A stretch of 64,000 nucleotides of DNA from Williamsia sp. CHRR-6 (GCF_018474015.1 NZ_JAHCSG010000001.1:1178001-1242000), one strand, 5' to 3'; shown: positions 1-9,908, counted from the first letter of the stretch. A program made the numbers and translations. Notes: generated from the sequence alone by a model not told the origin.

Positions 1-1482
1 GGGCTGCCGATCACCACGCTGGACCCCGACCTGGTCCTCTACGTCATCCTGCCGCCGCTGCTCTACTCCGCCGCCCAAGACAGCTCCTATCTCGCGCTGC
101 GCCGCAACATCCGGGCGGTGTCACTGCTGGCCGTGGCGTTGCCGCTGATCAGTACCCTCGCGGTGGGGCTGGTGGCCTACTGGTGTCTGCCGCAGTTGCC
201 GTTGGCGGCGGCGATGGCCCTCGGGGCCATCGTGGCCCCGCCGGACGCGGTCTCGGCCACGGCCATCGGCCGCCGCCTCGGCCTACCCCGCCGGATGACC
301 ACGCTGCTGGGCGGGGAGAGTCTGCTCAACGACGCCACCGCGCTGACTGCCTATCGACTGGCGTTGGGTGCGGTCATCGGCGCCACCACCACCGTGTGGG
401 GCGGGTTGTGGCTGTTCGCGGTGGCCGCGATCGGCGGGGCCCTGGTGGGTTTGGTGACCGCCGCGGTGGTGGCCAAGATCCGCGCCTGGCTCGACGATCC
501 ACCGATGGAGACGGCGGTGGGCATCGTCATCCCGTTCGTCACCTACGTTCTCGCCGAGGAGTTCCATGCCTCCGGGGTGATCGCGGTCGTGGTGGTCGGA
601 TTGGTGTTGGGGCAGAAGTCCACGCGGCAGGGCTACGCCACCCGACTGCAGGACAACGCGGTGTGGCGCTCGATCGACGTCCTGCTCGAGTCGTTCGTGT
701 TCCTGTTGATCGGGCTGCAGCTGCCGACCGTGTTGGACGGACTGCACGGACGCCCGGTCGCGACGATGGTGTGGACTACCGCGGCCGTGCTCGCGACGGT
801 GATCGTGGTGCGCATCGTGTGGATGTACCCGGCCACGTATCTGCCGCGGATGATCTCCCGTCGCATCCGTGACCGAGAACCCGCTCCCCGACCGGCCGCA
901 GTGTTCATCGTGGCGTGGTCGGGAATGCGGGGCGTGGTGAGTCTGGCTGCGGCCTTTGCCATTCCACTGACCACCGACGGCGGCGCCCCCTTCCCGGCCC
1001 GTGACGAGATCATCTTCCTCACCTTCGCTGTGGTGGTGGGCACCCTGCTGATCCAGGGCACCAGCCTGCCGTGGCTCATCAGGCGGCTCGGGGTGCGCGG
1101 CGACGAGCGCCGCGGCGATCTGGTGGGCCTGGCCGCGGCGCAGGACAAGGCCGGACGTGCTGCGCTGCAACGCCTCGACGAGATGGCGCAAACACTGCCC
1201 CCCGGCGATGCGATGGGTGAACAGGTCGCGGCCCTGGCCCGTTGGATCCGGTCACGGCAGAACCTGGCGTGGGAGAAGCTCGGTCGAAGCGAAGACGAAG
1301 TGGGCGAAAGCCCCACCGCGGCCTACACCCGGATGCGTACCGAGCTGCTCCGCGTGCAGCGCGAGGTGTTCATCACCGAACGCGACGCCGGGCGTATCGA
1401 CGACGAGGTGTTACGCCGGGTGCTGCGACAACTCGACCTGGCCGAAGGGCTCTACGACCGCTCCAGCCGCTTGGGCACCTGA
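1..1482 (+). CDS. Na+/H+ antiporter, CPA1/NhaP family (5' truncated by window edge)
   Basis: The frame is open from the first base, so the start lies outside the window and about 493 residues are visible. The visible part has many hydrophobic segments followed by a roughly 130-residue charged cytoplasmic tail. The stretch APPDAVSATAIGRRLGLP followed by GGESLLNDATAL carries the paired Asn-Asp expected in the ion-binding core of CPA1 exchangers, and a later SGMRGVVSLAAA segment is also typical of the family. By family knowledge it exchanges Na+ or K+ for H+ across the plasma membrane for pH and salt homeostasis; the specific ion cannot be read from sequence. It ends 4 bases before the convergent condensation-domain gene, with no clear terminator between them. 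Confidence 0.9.
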   Translation, partial: GLPITTLDPDLVLYVILPPLLYSAAQDSSYLALRRNIRAVSLLAVALPLISTLAVGLVAYWCLPQLPLAAAMALGAIVAPPDAVSATAIGRRLGLPRRMTTLLGGESLLNDATALTAYRLALGAVIGATTTVWGGLWLFAVAAIGGALVGLVTAAVVAKIRAWLDDPPMETAVGIVIPFVTYVLAEEFHASGVIAVVVVGLVLGQKSTRQGYATRLQDNAVWRSIDVLLESFVFLLIGLQLPTVLDGLHGRPVATMVWTTAAVLATVIVVRIVWMYPATYLPRMISRRIRDREPAPRPAAVFIVAWSGMRGVVSLAAAFAIPLTTDGGAPFPARDEIIFLTFAVVVGTLLIQGTSLPWLIRRLGVRGDERRGDLVGLAAAQDKAGRAALQRLDEMAQTLPPGDAMGEQVAALARWIRSRQNLAWEKLGRSEDEVGESPTAAYTRMRTELLRVQREVFITERDAGRIDDEVLRRVLRQLDLAEGLYDRSSRLGT

Positions 1483-1486
1483 TCGC

Positions 1487-2998
1487 TCAGCCCGTCACCG
1501 CAACGGCGTCGCGCGCGAACAGGCCTGCACCCGAACCGATCTCGTAGTCACCCTGTTCGGCGATGCGGGCGAAGACATGGCGCAGATGCTGGTGGTAGCG
1601 GGTCAACACCTCTTGCGCGTACGGGGTGTCGGGGGTCTGGGTACCCACGTACATGGCGCGGGCGTCGCGGTTGATCCACATCGATGCGTTGGAGGTGAAC
1701 CCGTCACCGGAGAACTGGAAAGAGTTGTCGAACTCTTCGCGACCCGCGCCGGGAAACCGGCGAAAGTCGATGTAGGACAACACATGCGGCACCTTGATCA
1801 TGCCCTGGTATTCACCGGTCGACTCGATCACCGCCTGCGCGATCGCGTTCACCGGGGCCCGCGAGATGGTGCGGCCACGGGCGTAGGCCGCGTGCGCACG
1901 CTTGGCCAGCTCGGTGAAGGTGGCGGTGCCGGCCACCTCGAACGCCACCGGCGCGAACCGACAGAACCAACCCTGCGACAGTCCCTGTCGTCGTAGGTTT
2001 CTGGCGTTGAGCATGGTGAGCCCGAAGTACTTCTCCACGCCCTCGAACTCGTAGTCGGTGATGGCCACCGCCGCGAACAGGCCACCGACGATCCCGCCGG
2101 TGGGCGTGGTGATCTCCTCGAACCGATCGGCGGCGTCAGCGTCGAGCAGATAGAACGCATGCCCCTTCATCGGCGCCTGCTCGCCGTCGGCGAGCCCCAG
2201 ATCGATGGGACACGTGGGCATCGCGTTGCCGTTGTCACGGAAGATCTCCAACGCGTCCTGGATCTCGGGAGAGTCCCTGGTGAACTCGGCCCCCTCGGCG
2301 CGATCTTGAGCCGCGAAATCCAGGAAGCTGCCGAACTTCATCCGGTTCACCCGGTGCAACTCTTCGCCGAGGACCTGTTCGCGGTAGTAGTCCATGATCT
2401 CCGAGATCGCGAAGCCCTGGGAGATGCCGTCGTTGACGCTGTGGTCGGTGGCGGTGAACAGCGCGAAACCCCGGGGCCGTCGCACCACCCCGAAGACCAC
2501 CCCGGGTGACCCGAGGGCCAGCGCCTCGACGCTGAACAGGTTGCGGGCGTAGTCGTACATCTCGCCCGACCAGCGGCCGCGATCGTCGCTCCCGTTGAGC
2601 TGCACCTGGACCTCGGGCAGCACGTCGCCGACGACCACCGGCTCGAAGGCCACGTCCTCGGGTGCCACCACGTGGGTACGGATCTGTCCGTCGACCATCT
2701 CGAACCAGGCGCGCAGGGCCTCGTGACGACGAACGAAACGTTCGTAAGACCGGGCCAACGCATCCACGTCGTCGAGGTTGATCGTCTCCACCTCGGCGTA
2801 GCTGCCGCAGTACGACTGGTGCTGCAAGCCGGCCGCGGCCGCCATCGTCACCCCATGGAAATGCGTCTCCTGCAGGAACGACACCGGCCCCTCGCGCAGC
2901 GGGGCGGCTGCGATGGCGGCCAGATAGCTTGCGGTGGGCCGAAACTCGATGAGTTCACCTGGCTGCGGGCGGAAACAAGCCTGCTCGACGATCATCAT
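1487..2998 (-). CDS. condensation-domain acyltransferase-like protein (PapA/NRPS C-domain fold)
   Basis: 503 residues. The active-site motif HxxxDG of condensation domains is intact as HSVNDG near residue 180, inside FTATDHSVNDGISQGFAI. There is no adenylation, carrier or membrane domain, so it is a stand-alone enzyme like the PapA acyltransferases that esterify cell-wall lipids or trehalose in mycolata. Its ATG overlaps the stop of the upstream gene by 4 bases (ATGA) and has a strong Shine-Dalgarno (AAGGAGGTG), so the two are translationally coupled. A second ATG directly follows the first. Substrate is unknown; acyl transfer to a sugar or alcohol is an inference from the fold. Confidence 0.8.
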   Translation of the reverse strand: MMIVEQACFRPQPGELIEFRPTASYLAAIAAAPLREGPVSFLQETHFHGVTMAAAAGLQHQSYCGSYAEVETINLDDVDALARSYERFVRRHEALRAWFEMVDGQIRTHVVAPEDVAFEPVVVGDVLPEVQVQLNGSDDRGRWSGEMYDYARNLFSVEALALGSPGVVFGVVRRPRGFALFTATDHSVNDGISQGFAISEIMDYYREQVLGEELHRVNRMKFGSFLDFAAQDRAEGAEFTRDSPEIQDALEIFRDNGNAMPTCPIDLGLADGEQAPMKGHAFYLLDADAADRFEEITTPTGGIVGGLFAAVAITDYEFEGVEKYFGLTMLNARNLRRQGLSQGWFCRFAPVAFEVAGTATFTELAKRAHAAYARGRTISRAPVNAIAQAVIESTGEYQGMIKVPHVLSYIDFRRFPGAGREEFDNSFQFSGDGFTSNASMWINRDARAMYVGTQTPDTPYAQEVLTRYHQHLRHVFARIAEQGDYEIGSGAGLFARDAVAVTG

Positions 2999-4512
2999 CG
3001 GCGTGCACCTCCTTCGGCCAGGGCACCGACGCGATCGCGCACCACGGCCGACCGCACCGCCCCAGCTTGCCTGTCACCGGCTGCGCGGGCAATGTGCGCA
3101 GCGGTGGCGCGCGGGCCGACGGCCGGAGCGAGATCGACCGCGTCCAGTGTGGCCAGGGCGGTCAGGATCCGGTTGAAGGTGGACAAGAACAACTCCACGG
3201 CCGCCGCGCGCGCGGGATGCGCAGGGTATCGAGCCGACACCGACAGGCCGTGCGGGGTGCGCCCGAACCACAGGTACACCTCGTCAGCCGAGGTGGCGGC
3301 ACCGCGCAGCAGTCGCGCGTTCCAGTCGGGCCACTGCGTGGACTCCTCGATGTGGCGACCCTCCAGGAACGACACCGCAAATCGCGGTGCGGGCGCGCCG
3401 TCGAGGTAGCGGGCCACGCAGGGGAACGGCTGGTTGGCGATGCTCTTGCCGTTGAGGCATGCGGTGGCCGCCGCTGTGAGCACCTGGGCCACTGAATCCG
3501 AGCGTGAGGTGTCGATCGACACCGGCGCGATCCCCACGAACCAGCCCACCGAGTTCGCATATTGCAGCTCGTGGCGGGTGTGCATGGGCATGACGAACCG
3601 GAAGGCGGGGTCGCCGGTGAGGTAGCGCGAGGTGAGCGCAAGCGCCCCGATGATCGCGGTCTGCAGCCCGCGGCCCGAGGCCGTACGAGCGAAGTCGGAG
3701 ATGGTGGTGCACTCGTCGCGGCTGAGCAACCAGTACGCCTGACCGGTCTGGCCGATCCCCGCATCAGGCAGCGCGGCCTCATGCGACCACATCGGGAACG
3801 CCGGCATGGTTCCGCCGGAGTCCGCGATGAACTCGCGCCACATGGCCACCGTCACGTCGTCGGCGACGATCGCATCGCCCAGCGCCCGCTCGTGGGTACT
3901 GAACTCCACGTGACTACCGGTTGGCGCCAAACCTGTTGGCTCACCGGTCATCTGCTCCCGATAAAAGTGCTCGATCTCGCCGATCGACAGGGCCATGGAG
4001 TACGCGTCCATCACCGAGTGATCGGCCCCGAACACCACGGTGAAGCGCTCGGCACCTGCTGCGGGCTCGATGGTGGCGATCAGGCAGTGCGGCCAGTGCT
4101 GTGGCGTGAGCGCGGTCTCGAACAGAGTCGACAGGTAGCTCTGGGCCGCCGGACCGGTGTCGACGTGATCGACGACCGATGGCACACAGGTGAACGGGGC
4201 GACCAGCGACCGTCGGCTGAACTCCACCGTGCCATCGGCGCCGGGGCGCGCGGCGACCGTGCAGCGCAACACCTCGTGACGCTGAATCCAGGCGGTCAGG
4301 GCCCGGTTGAGAGCCACCGGGTCGAAGCAGAAGGGCACCTCGAACGCGGCGCCGAGCCAGGACCCGTTGGAGTGGCTGTACTGCTCGTGCAGGTGGGTCA
4401 GCGGGCGGTCGTCGTCACGCCATGCCGCGCCGGAGCCCACCTCGGCGGTGGGCGTCCAGACGGTCAGTTCACCGTCGGGCAGGCGGTGTTGCGACAGTTC
4501 GGTGAAAATCAT
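2995..4512 (-). CDS. condensation-domain acyltransferase-like protein, paralogue of downstream gene
   Basis: 505 residues. The ATG at 4512 was chosen because GGAGGGG lies just upstream; the frame stays open further 5' but without a ribosome site. It matches the next gene in fold and length. The catalytic motif reads HSVMDA, so the usual final Gly of HxxxDG is Ala while the catalytic His and the Asp are kept, as seen in some PapA-like enzymes. It is the first gene of a two-gene operon reading leftward, preceded by a 247-bp non-coding stretch with an inverted repeat. It probably acts with its neighbour in making an acylated lipid, but no polyketide synthase, transporter or acyl-CoA ligase lies beside them. 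Confidence 0.78.
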   Translation of the reverse strand: MIFTELSQHRLPDGELTVWTPTAEVGSGAAWRDDDRPLTHLHEQYSHSNGSWLGAAFEVPFCFDPVALNRALTAWIQRHEVLRCTVAARPGADGTVEFSRRSLVAPFTCVPSVVDHVDTGPAAQSYLSTLFETALTPQHWPHCLIATIEPAAGAERFTVVFGADHSVMDAYSMALSIGEIEHFYREQMTGEPTGLAPTGSHVEFSTHERALGDAIVADDVTVAMWREFIADSGGTMPAFPMWSHEAALPDAGIGQTGQAYWLLSRDECTTISDFARTASGRGLQTAIIGALALTSRYLTGDPAFRFVMPMHTRHELQYANSVGWFVGIAPVSIDTSRSDSVAQVLTAAATACLNGKSIANQPFPCVARYLDGAPAPRFAVSFLEGRHIEESTQWPDWNARLLRGAATSADEVYLWFGRTPHGLSVSARYPAHPARAAAVELFLSTFNRILTALATLDAVDLAPAVGPRATAAHIARAAGDRQAGAVRSAVVRDRVGALAEGGARR

Positions 4513-4759
4513 GCGGACCCCTCCAAATCCGACACGCTTGGTCCCCGTACTACGAAGACGGCAAGCACGTCTGCACGTGTGCTCTTCTGGCGGCACCACA
4601 GCACCGCTGGCCGAACCGGAAGTCCCCCGCGAACCTCGAGCCCCGACGTGCATTCAGTGGTGGAGATCTCGTCTTCACCACGACTCCATAACCTGAGTTA
4701 TGAAAGTAACAAATACACCGAAGCTCCTGTAGTTATACCAAGCGAGCCGTGACATCTCC
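4513..4759. promoter_or_regulatory. intergenic promoter region of the condensation-domain operon
   Basis: This 247-bp gap lies between the cyclase stop and the first condensation-domain start and becomes AT-rich between about 4680 and 4745, unusual for this genome. It holds the inverted repeat CATAAC-N4-GTTATG at 4687-4702. Position, composition and symmetry suggest the leftward promoter and an operator; no confident -10/-35 pair could be fixed. Confidence 0.45.
4687..4702. promoter_or_regulatory. inverted repeat CATAAC-N4-GTTATG, candidate operator
   Basis: Perfect 6-bp arms with a 4-base spacer, in the AT-rich part of the gap about 175 bp upstream of the condensation-domain operon. The regulator is unknown and no regulator gene lies next to it. 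Confidence 0.35.
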
Positions 4760-6313
4760 TCACGTAGTGACGATGTTCACCGCAAAGATGTTCGTCTCCT
4801 GGGTACGCCCGCGGAGCAGCAGTGCGCCGTCGGGCGTCCAGTTCGCCCGCTCCGAGCGCGCCGCGGTGATGGCCGCGCCGGAGGCCAGCGGACGTCGCGG
4901 ATCACGCTTGGCCACCTCGCTGAGGCGAGCCGACTCGTTGACCGCATCGCCGATGACGGTGTACTCGAAACGCTCGATGGCTCCCACGTATCCGGCCACC
5001 ACCCGCCCGAAACTCACCCCGATCCCGGCGCTGAGCTCGGGGACCTCGGCGGTGAGCCGGGTCGAGGTGGTACGGGCGGCCGCCAGTGCGGCCCCGGCCG
5101 GATCGTCGATCTCGGTGGGCGCACCGAACACCGCCAGCACTGCATCACCCTCGAACTTGTTGACCAGACCGCGGTTTCGTTCCACCTCGCCGACGATCAC
5201 CGCGAAGAACCGGTTGAGGATGCCCACCACCTCCGACGGCGAGCGCGTGGCGGCCAGGGTGGTCGATCCGATGACGTCGACGAACATCACCGCCACCGTG
5301 CGCTCGGCGCCGCCGAGTTCGGGGTCAGCGTCCTCGGCTGCCTCGGCGACCTCGCGGCCCACATGACGTCCGAACAGGTCGCGCAACCGTTCCCGCTCCT
5401 GCAGGCCGGCAACCATCGCATTGAACCCGGCTTGCAGCTCCCCGAGTTCGGTGTCGTCGTAGATCACCAACGCCACATCGTCGAGCCGGCCTTCGCGAAC
5501 CTGCGCCATGCCCGAACGGACCGCACGGATGGGGTGCAGCAGATGGCTGGTGTTGAGCACCGTCAGCAGCAACCCGGTCAGCAGCGAGATCCCCACCAGC
5601 ACGGTCACCCCGATGAACACGTCGGTCTTGGTGGTCTGCGACCGGGCCAACGAGAAGATGACCACCAGGAAGATCCCGACCACCGGGATGCCCGAGCCCA
5701 CCATCCACGACACCAACGCCCGCGTACGCAGCGCACTGCGGCGCCGACGTCGCGTCATCGTGGCGTTGATGACCTGGGCTGCGATGGGCCGCAACGCGAA
5801 CTCCACCAGCAGATAGGAGGTGGCACACACCACGGTGCCGCTGAACATCACCACGAAGAAGATCTTCGGGATCAGCTCCGGGTCGGTCACCCCATAGCTG
5901 GTGGTGAACAACGCAACGCCACCGATCCAGAACATCGCCTGCAGCGCAGTGAATTTCAGCGGCATCCAGCGGATACTGCGCGCCTGCTTGGCGGTGGGCT
6001 CGCGCCGCGCGATGGCCCACCTCAGCTGTCGCAGCCCCAACGAGGTCCCGATCACCACCCCGATCAGCAGTGACGCCCCGATGTAGACGGGGACGGCGAC
6101 GTAGTTGATCCACCAGAACTCTCGGCCGAACACACTCGGCTGCGGGATGCCCACGGTGGTCAACACCACCGAGACGATCGCGCCGATGGCATTGGGCACC
6201 ACGATCGATGCGGTCAACAGGATCTGCACCCGGATGCGGGTGACGCGGGGGCTGTCGGTGACCGATCCGAGCAGCACCGATCCGAAGTCGGCACTGCGGC
6301 GTAGCAGACCCAT
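4760..6313 (-). CDS. membrane adenylate cyclase (class III) with HAMP domain
   Basis: 517 residues from the ATG at 6313; a longer frame would run into purA, whose stop is at 6352. The N-terminal half has about six hydrophobic segments, then a HAMP-like linker (HPIRAVRSGMAQVREGRLDD), then a class III cyclase domain. The catalytic set is complete: metal Asp in FVDVIGST and FEGDAVLAVFG, Lys in NKFEGD and Asp in TVIGDAVNE as adenine-selecting residues, and Asn/Arg of NESAR for the transition state. It should therefore make cAMP from ATP. The architecture matches the mycobacterial Rv1318c-Rv1320c and Rv3645 group. It is co-directional with purA, with 38 bp between them, so it may be co-transcribed; the signal sensed by the membrane part is unknown. 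Confidence 0.9.
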   Translation of the reverse strand: MGLLRRSADFGSVLLGSVTDSPRVTRIRVQILLTASIVVPNAIGAIVSVVLTTVGIPQPSVFGREFWWINYVAVPVYIGASLLIGVVIGTSLGLRQLRWAIARREPTAKQARSIRWMPLKFTALQAMFWIGGVALFTTSYGVTDPELIPKIFFVVMFSGTVVCATSYLLVEFALRPIAAQVINATMTRRRRRSALRTRALVSWMVGSGIPVVGIFLVVIFSLARSQTTKTDVFIGVTVLVGISLLTGLLLTVLNTSHLLHPIRAVRSGMAQVREGRLDDVALVIYDDTELGELQAGFNAMVAGLQERERLRDLFGRHVGREVAEAAEDADPELGGAERTVAVMFVDVIGSTTLAATRSPSEVVGILNRFFAVIVGEVERNRGLVNKFEGDAVLAVFGAPTEIDDPAGAALAAARTTSTRLTAEVPELSAGIGVSFGRVVAGYVGAIERFEYTVIGDAVNESARLSEVAKRDPRRPLASGAAITAARSERANWTPDGALLLRGRTQETNIFAVNIVTT

Positions 6314-6351
6314 CGCGACCCTGTCGTGGCGGCGTCGTCCCGATCCCGGCG

Positions 6352-7638
6352 TCAGAGGATCGGGTGGCGGACGATGGTCTGATCGCGTCCGGGACCCACC
6401 CCGACACACGAGATACGGGCTCCGGCAAGCTCTTCTAGGCGTAGCACGTAATCCTGCGCGGTGGCCGGCAGTTCGGCGAAGGTACGGGCACCAGAGATGT
6501 CCTCCCACCAGCCGGGCATCTCTTCGTAGATGGGCTTGGCGTGGTGGAACCCGGTCTGCGTCATAGGCATGTCGTCGACCCGCTCACCGTCGACCTCGTA
6601 GGCCACACAGATGGGCACGGTGTCCAAGCTGGACAGCACGTCGAGTTTGGTCAGGAAGTAGTCGGTGATTCCGTTGACACGCGTCGCGTATCGGGCGATG
6701 ACTGCGTCGAACCAGCCGCAACGCCGAGCCCGACCGGTGGTCACACCCACCTCCCCACCGGTCTTGGCCAGGTAGGCGCCCCATTCGTCGAACAGCTCGG
6801 TCGGGAACGGTCCCGACCCCACCCGCGTGGTGTAGCACTTGAGGATGCCGAGCACCGTGGTGATGCGCGTCGGCCCGATCCCCGAGCCGACCGCCGCCCC
6901 TCCGGCAGTCGGATTCGACGACGTCACATAGGGATACGTGCCGTGGTCGACGTCGAGCAGAGTGCCCTGGGACCCTTCGAGCAGTACCGTCTCGTCACGT
7001 TCGAGAGCCTGGTTGAGCAGCAGTCGCGTGTCGGCGATGCGGTGGGTGAAACCCTCGGCCTGCGCGAGCACCTCCTCGACCACCTGCTGGGGGTCAAGCG
7101 CGCGACGGTTGTAGATCTTGGTCAGCACCTGGTTTTTGATCTCCAGGGCCGCCTCGACCTTCTGGGTGAGGATCTTCTCGTCCAGCACGTCGGCCACCCG
7201 TACGCCCACGCGCGCGATCTTGTCCTGGTAGCAGGGGCCGATACCGCGGCCGGTGGTGCCGATCTTGTTGTTGCCCAAGAAGCGCTCGGTCACCTTGTCG
7301 ATGGCCACGTGGTACGGCATCAACAGGTGCGCGTCGGCGGAGATCATCAGGCGGCTGGTGTCCACACCACGCTCCTCGAGCCCCCCGAGCTCGGCGAGCA
7401 TCACGCCCGGATCGACCACCACGCCGTTTCCGATGACGTTGTTGACCCCCGGGGTGAGAATCCCCGAGGGGATGAGGTGCAGGGCGAACGTGTCGCCGTT
7501 GGGGAGCACGACGGTGTGCCCGGCGTTGTTGCCGCCCTGGTAGCGCACCACCCACTGCAGCTTCTCGCCGAGCAGGTCGGTGGCCTTCCCTTTACCTTCG
7601 TCGCCCCACTGGGCACCGATCAGTACGATCGCAGGCAT
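6352..7638 (-). CDS. purA: adenylosuccinate synthetase
   Basis: 428 residues, normal for the family. It ligates IMP and aspartate with GTP hydrolysis, the first committed step to AMP. The P-loop-like [11 protein letters not shown] is at the N-terminus, followed by GGNNAGHT, the [11 protein letters not shown] signature at about residue 130 and [11 protein letters not shown] near residue 300. The ATG at 7638 follows AAGGAG; the 10-codon upstream extension of the frame lacks homology. The divergent neighbour is Rv0358-like, as next to purA (Rv0357c) in M. tuberculosis. Confidence 0.98.
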   Translation of the reverse strand: MPAIVLIGAQWGDEGKGKATDLLGEKLQWVVRYQGGNNAGHTVVLPNGDTFALHLIPSGILTPGVNNVIGNGVVVDPGVMLAELGGLEERGVDTSRLMISADAHLLMPYHVAIDKVTERFLGNNKIGTTGRGIGPCYQDKIARVGVRVADVLDEKILTQKVEAALEIKNQVLTKIYNRRALDPQQVVEEVLAQAEGFTHRIADTRLLLNQALERDETVLLEGSQGTLLDVDHGTYPYVTSSNPTAGGAAVGSGIGPTRITTVLGILKCYTTRVGSGPFPTELFDEWGAYLAKTGGEVGVTTGRARRCGWFDAVIARYATRVNGITDYFLTKLDVLSSLDTVPICVAYEVDGERVDDMPMTQTGFHHAKPIYEEMPGWWEDISGARTFAELPATAQDYVLRLEELAGARISCVGVGPGRDQTIVRHPIL

Positions 7639-7775
7639 CTGGCACGCGCTCCTTCCGGCCGGGAACACCCGAACCGTGGGACAACCCTACTGGCTCAACC
7701 CGTCAGATACCCCCAGGCGCCGAGAAGCGGCGCGAACTGGGGCCGTGCGGCCACCGGAAGACGATCGAGGCGAAC

Positions 7776-8447
7776 ATGACGGTGAGTGTGATCTGTTCGA
7801 CCGATGTGGATCTGCCCGCGGAGTTCTCCGACCGGGCGGTCACGCGCGCGGCGAACACACGCGACTCCATGCGCGCGGCCGTGGCCAAAGCAGTCGCGGG
7901 TTCTGACGTGACGCGACTGGTGGTGCTGGCGCCTGCCGAGGGCTCCGATGCGTTCTGCGCCGCCGTGGCGAGTCGGCTGCTGGTGGCCGAGCGCCTCGAT
8001 GTCGAACTCGCCTATGTGGCGCCGAAGGCCACGGCAGGCACCGCCGTGTGGGGACTCCCGCACGGCCACGACGCGATCACGTTGGCCGGCAACGGAACCG
8101 CGCAGGAACTGCCGTTGATCCGCGACGATGCCGCGGTGGTCATCATCGGCAGCGCTCGCCATAGCGGAGTCGACGGCGAACTGACCGGGGAATCGATCGT
8201 CGACAACGAGCGACTGTTCCTGGGTACCTCTCGCCGCGACGTGCTGATCCGGCCCACCCGACACCAGCCGGGGGTGCAGGGCGCCCTGGCGCGCCGTTGG
8301 CGTTCGCCCCGATGGGTGTCGGGGCGGGCGGTGCAGACCGGGGGTGTCGACATCGTCGTCGAACGCGACGGTGTCCGCGCGCCCCGGCCGGTGAAGCGAT
8401 CGACCATCTACTGCCACCACGAACCCTGGAAGCTGGTCTGCCCATGA
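7776..8447 (+). CDS. conserved hypothetical protein (Rv0358-like position)
   Basis: 223 residues, starting MTVSVICSTDVDLP. No signal peptide or membrane segment and no recognised catalytic motif. It lies between divergent purA and the M50 protease gene, whose ATG overlaps its stop codon (ATGA), implying coupled translation. The same three-gene order is found in mycobacteria (Rv0357c-Rv0358-Rv0359). Function unknown; the tight coupling suggests it works with the membrane protease. Confidence 0.8.
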   Translation: MTVSVICSTDVDLPAEFSDRAVTRAANTRDSMRAAVAKAVAGSDVTRLVVLAPAEGSDAFCAAVASRLLVAERLDVELAYVAPKATAGTAVWGLPHGHDAITLAGNGTAQELPLIRDDAAVVIIGSARHSGVDGELTGESIVDNERLFLGTSRRDVLIRPTRHQPGVQGALARRWRSPRWVSGRAVQTGGVDIVVERDGVRAPRPVKRSTIYCHHEPWKLVCP

Positions 8448-9217
8448 GCACCACCACCGAGATCATCCGTGCGGTTCGACCCGGCCCGGTGTTCCTCGGT
8501 CTGGTGGCCGGTGCCACCCTCGGCGGTTTCCTGCTCTACGACTCGACCCCCGGGCGCAGCCTGGTGTCGATCAGCGGCACTCTGTTGTTGGTGGTGGGCG
8601 GCTGGATGATCTCGTTGGCGCTGCACGAGTTCGGGCACGCGGTCACCGCGTTCTCGTTCGGCGACAAGAACGTCGAGTTGCGCGGCTACCTCACCCTCAA
8701 CCCGCTGCGCTACACCCATCCGGGGCTGTCGATCGCGCTGCCGGTGGTGATGATCCTGTTGGGCGGCATCGGGTTTCCCGGTGGGGCGGTCTATGTCAAC
8801 CAGCACGGGTTCACCCGCGCGCAGCGCACCATCGTGTCGTTGGCCGGTCCGCTGGCCAACATCGCCATCGGTGCGGCCATCCTCGCGTTCATCCCCACCA
8901 GCTACACCCCGACCAACCTCAACCTGTACTCGGCGCTGGGAATGCTTGCGCTGCTACAGATCACGGCGGCGTTGCTCAACCTGCTCCCGATCCCCGGCTT
9001 CGACGGCTACCACGCCATCGAGCCGTACCTGTCCGACCAGACCCGCCGGAACCTGGCGCCGATCGGGCAGTACGGCTACCTGATCGTGTTCGTGATCCTG
9101 CTGGTACCGGGGCTCAACCGCATCTTCTTCGACGCGGTCTACTGGCTGTTCGAGCTCAGCGGCGTCGACTCGATCATCGCCTCCTACGGCTACGACCTGC
9201 TGGTCTTCTGGCGCTGA
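8444..9217 (+). CDS. site-2-protease-like M50 family membrane peptidase (Rv0359-like)
   Basis: 257 residues from the ATG at 8444 that overlaps the previous stop. The zinc motif HExxH is present as LHEFGHAV near residue 61, and the third-ligand region reads LPIPGFDGYHA near residue 186, both expected for M50 metalloproteases. There are about six hydrophobic segments and no PDZ domain, so it is a small Rv0359 or SpoIVFB-like type. It should cut substrates within the membrane; the substrate is unknown. It ends 6 bases before the convergent flavin-binding gene. Confidence 0.88.
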   Translation: MSTTTEIIRAVRPGPVFLGLVAGATLGGFLLYDSTPGRSLVSISGTLLLVVGGWMISLALHEFGHAVTAFSFGDKNVELRGYLTLNPLRYTHPGLSIALPVVMILLGGIGFPGGAVYVNQHGFTRAQRTIVSLAGPLANIAIGAAILAFIPTSYTPTNLNLYSALGMLALLQITAALLNLLPIPGFDGYHAIEPYLSDQTRRNLAPIGQYGYLIVFVILLVPGLNRIFFDAVYWLFELSGVDSIIASYGYDLLVFWR

Positions 9218-9223
9218 GGGCTG

Positions 9224-9838
9224 CTATCCGCGCAGTCGGCGCACCGACTCGGGGATCTCGGTGCCGGTGGCGGTTATCGGATCGTCGTAAACCATCCGGG
9301 TGGGTACCACGCCGGTCCACATCGGCGCGTCGGGGACACCCGGATCTCCGCTGCGCGCCTTGACAATCCAGTTGTCGTCGGTGATGTCGAGGGCCAACGT
9401 GACGATGGCGGCGAGATCCTTCGCCGAGTGCGGCGGCATCTCCGCGCTGCGCCCGGGCACCAGCCGGTCGGACAGGATGGTGAGCAGTTCGGCGGCGTCG
9501 GTGGTCACCTCGGTCAGCGTGCCGCGCACGGTGGCCGAGCGATAGTTCGCCGAATGGTTGAACAGGGTGTCCGCCAACACCAGACCGTCGAGGATGAAGG
9601 CGGACAACACCACCGGGGCTCCGGCGGCCACGTGGCGCAGCGCTCCGGCGCCGGTGGACCCGTGCAGCAGAATGCGGTCGTCGACGCGAGCGAACAGTTG
9701 CGGCACCGCCCAGGGCTGCCCGTCGAGCACCGTCGAGAGGGTGGCCACCAGCGCGGTGTCGAGCACCTCGTCCAGCAGCGTGCGGTCACCCTGGCGGTCG
9801 CGTTTGCGGGTCAGTTCGGTCAGCGCGGTCGAATCCAT
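9224..9838 (-). CDS. pyridoxamine 5'-phosphate oxidase-like, flavin/F420-binding split-barrel protein
   Basis: About 204 residues from the ATG at 9838; two further in-frame ATGs lie at 9847 and 9850, so the start is uncertain by four codons. The order LVATLSTVLDGQPWAVPQLFARVDDRILLHGSTGAG is typical of the Pyridox_ox_2 split barrel that binds FMN, F420 or heme. It is not the PdxH vitamin B6 enzyme, whose C-terminal signature is absent. Many such small proteins in mycolata reduce unknown substrates. It is downstream of and co-directional with the cation exporter, 70 bp apart. Confidence 0.8.
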   Translation of the reverse strand: MDSTALTELTRKRDRQGDRTLLDEVLDTALVATLSTVLDGQPWAVPQLFARVDDRILLHGSTGAGALRHVAAGAPVVLSAFILDGLVLADTLFNHSANYRSATVRGTLTEVTTDAAELLTILSDRLVPGRSAEMPPHSAKDLAAIVTLALDITDDNWIVKARSGDPGVPDAPMWTGVVPTRMVYDDPITATGTEIPESVRRLRG

Positions 9839-9908
9839 GCCGGTCATCATGGCCGGTCGCCGCGGGCGGCCGCCAGCCGATTGTCTCGCCCGCCCTCGAG
9901 GGGTGGTG

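Noticed and set aside
283-1191. 302-residue minus-strand open frame inside the antiporter gene
   Set aside because: His/Arg/Gln-rich shadow frame typical of high-GC antisense; the plus strand codes a clear membrane exchanger.
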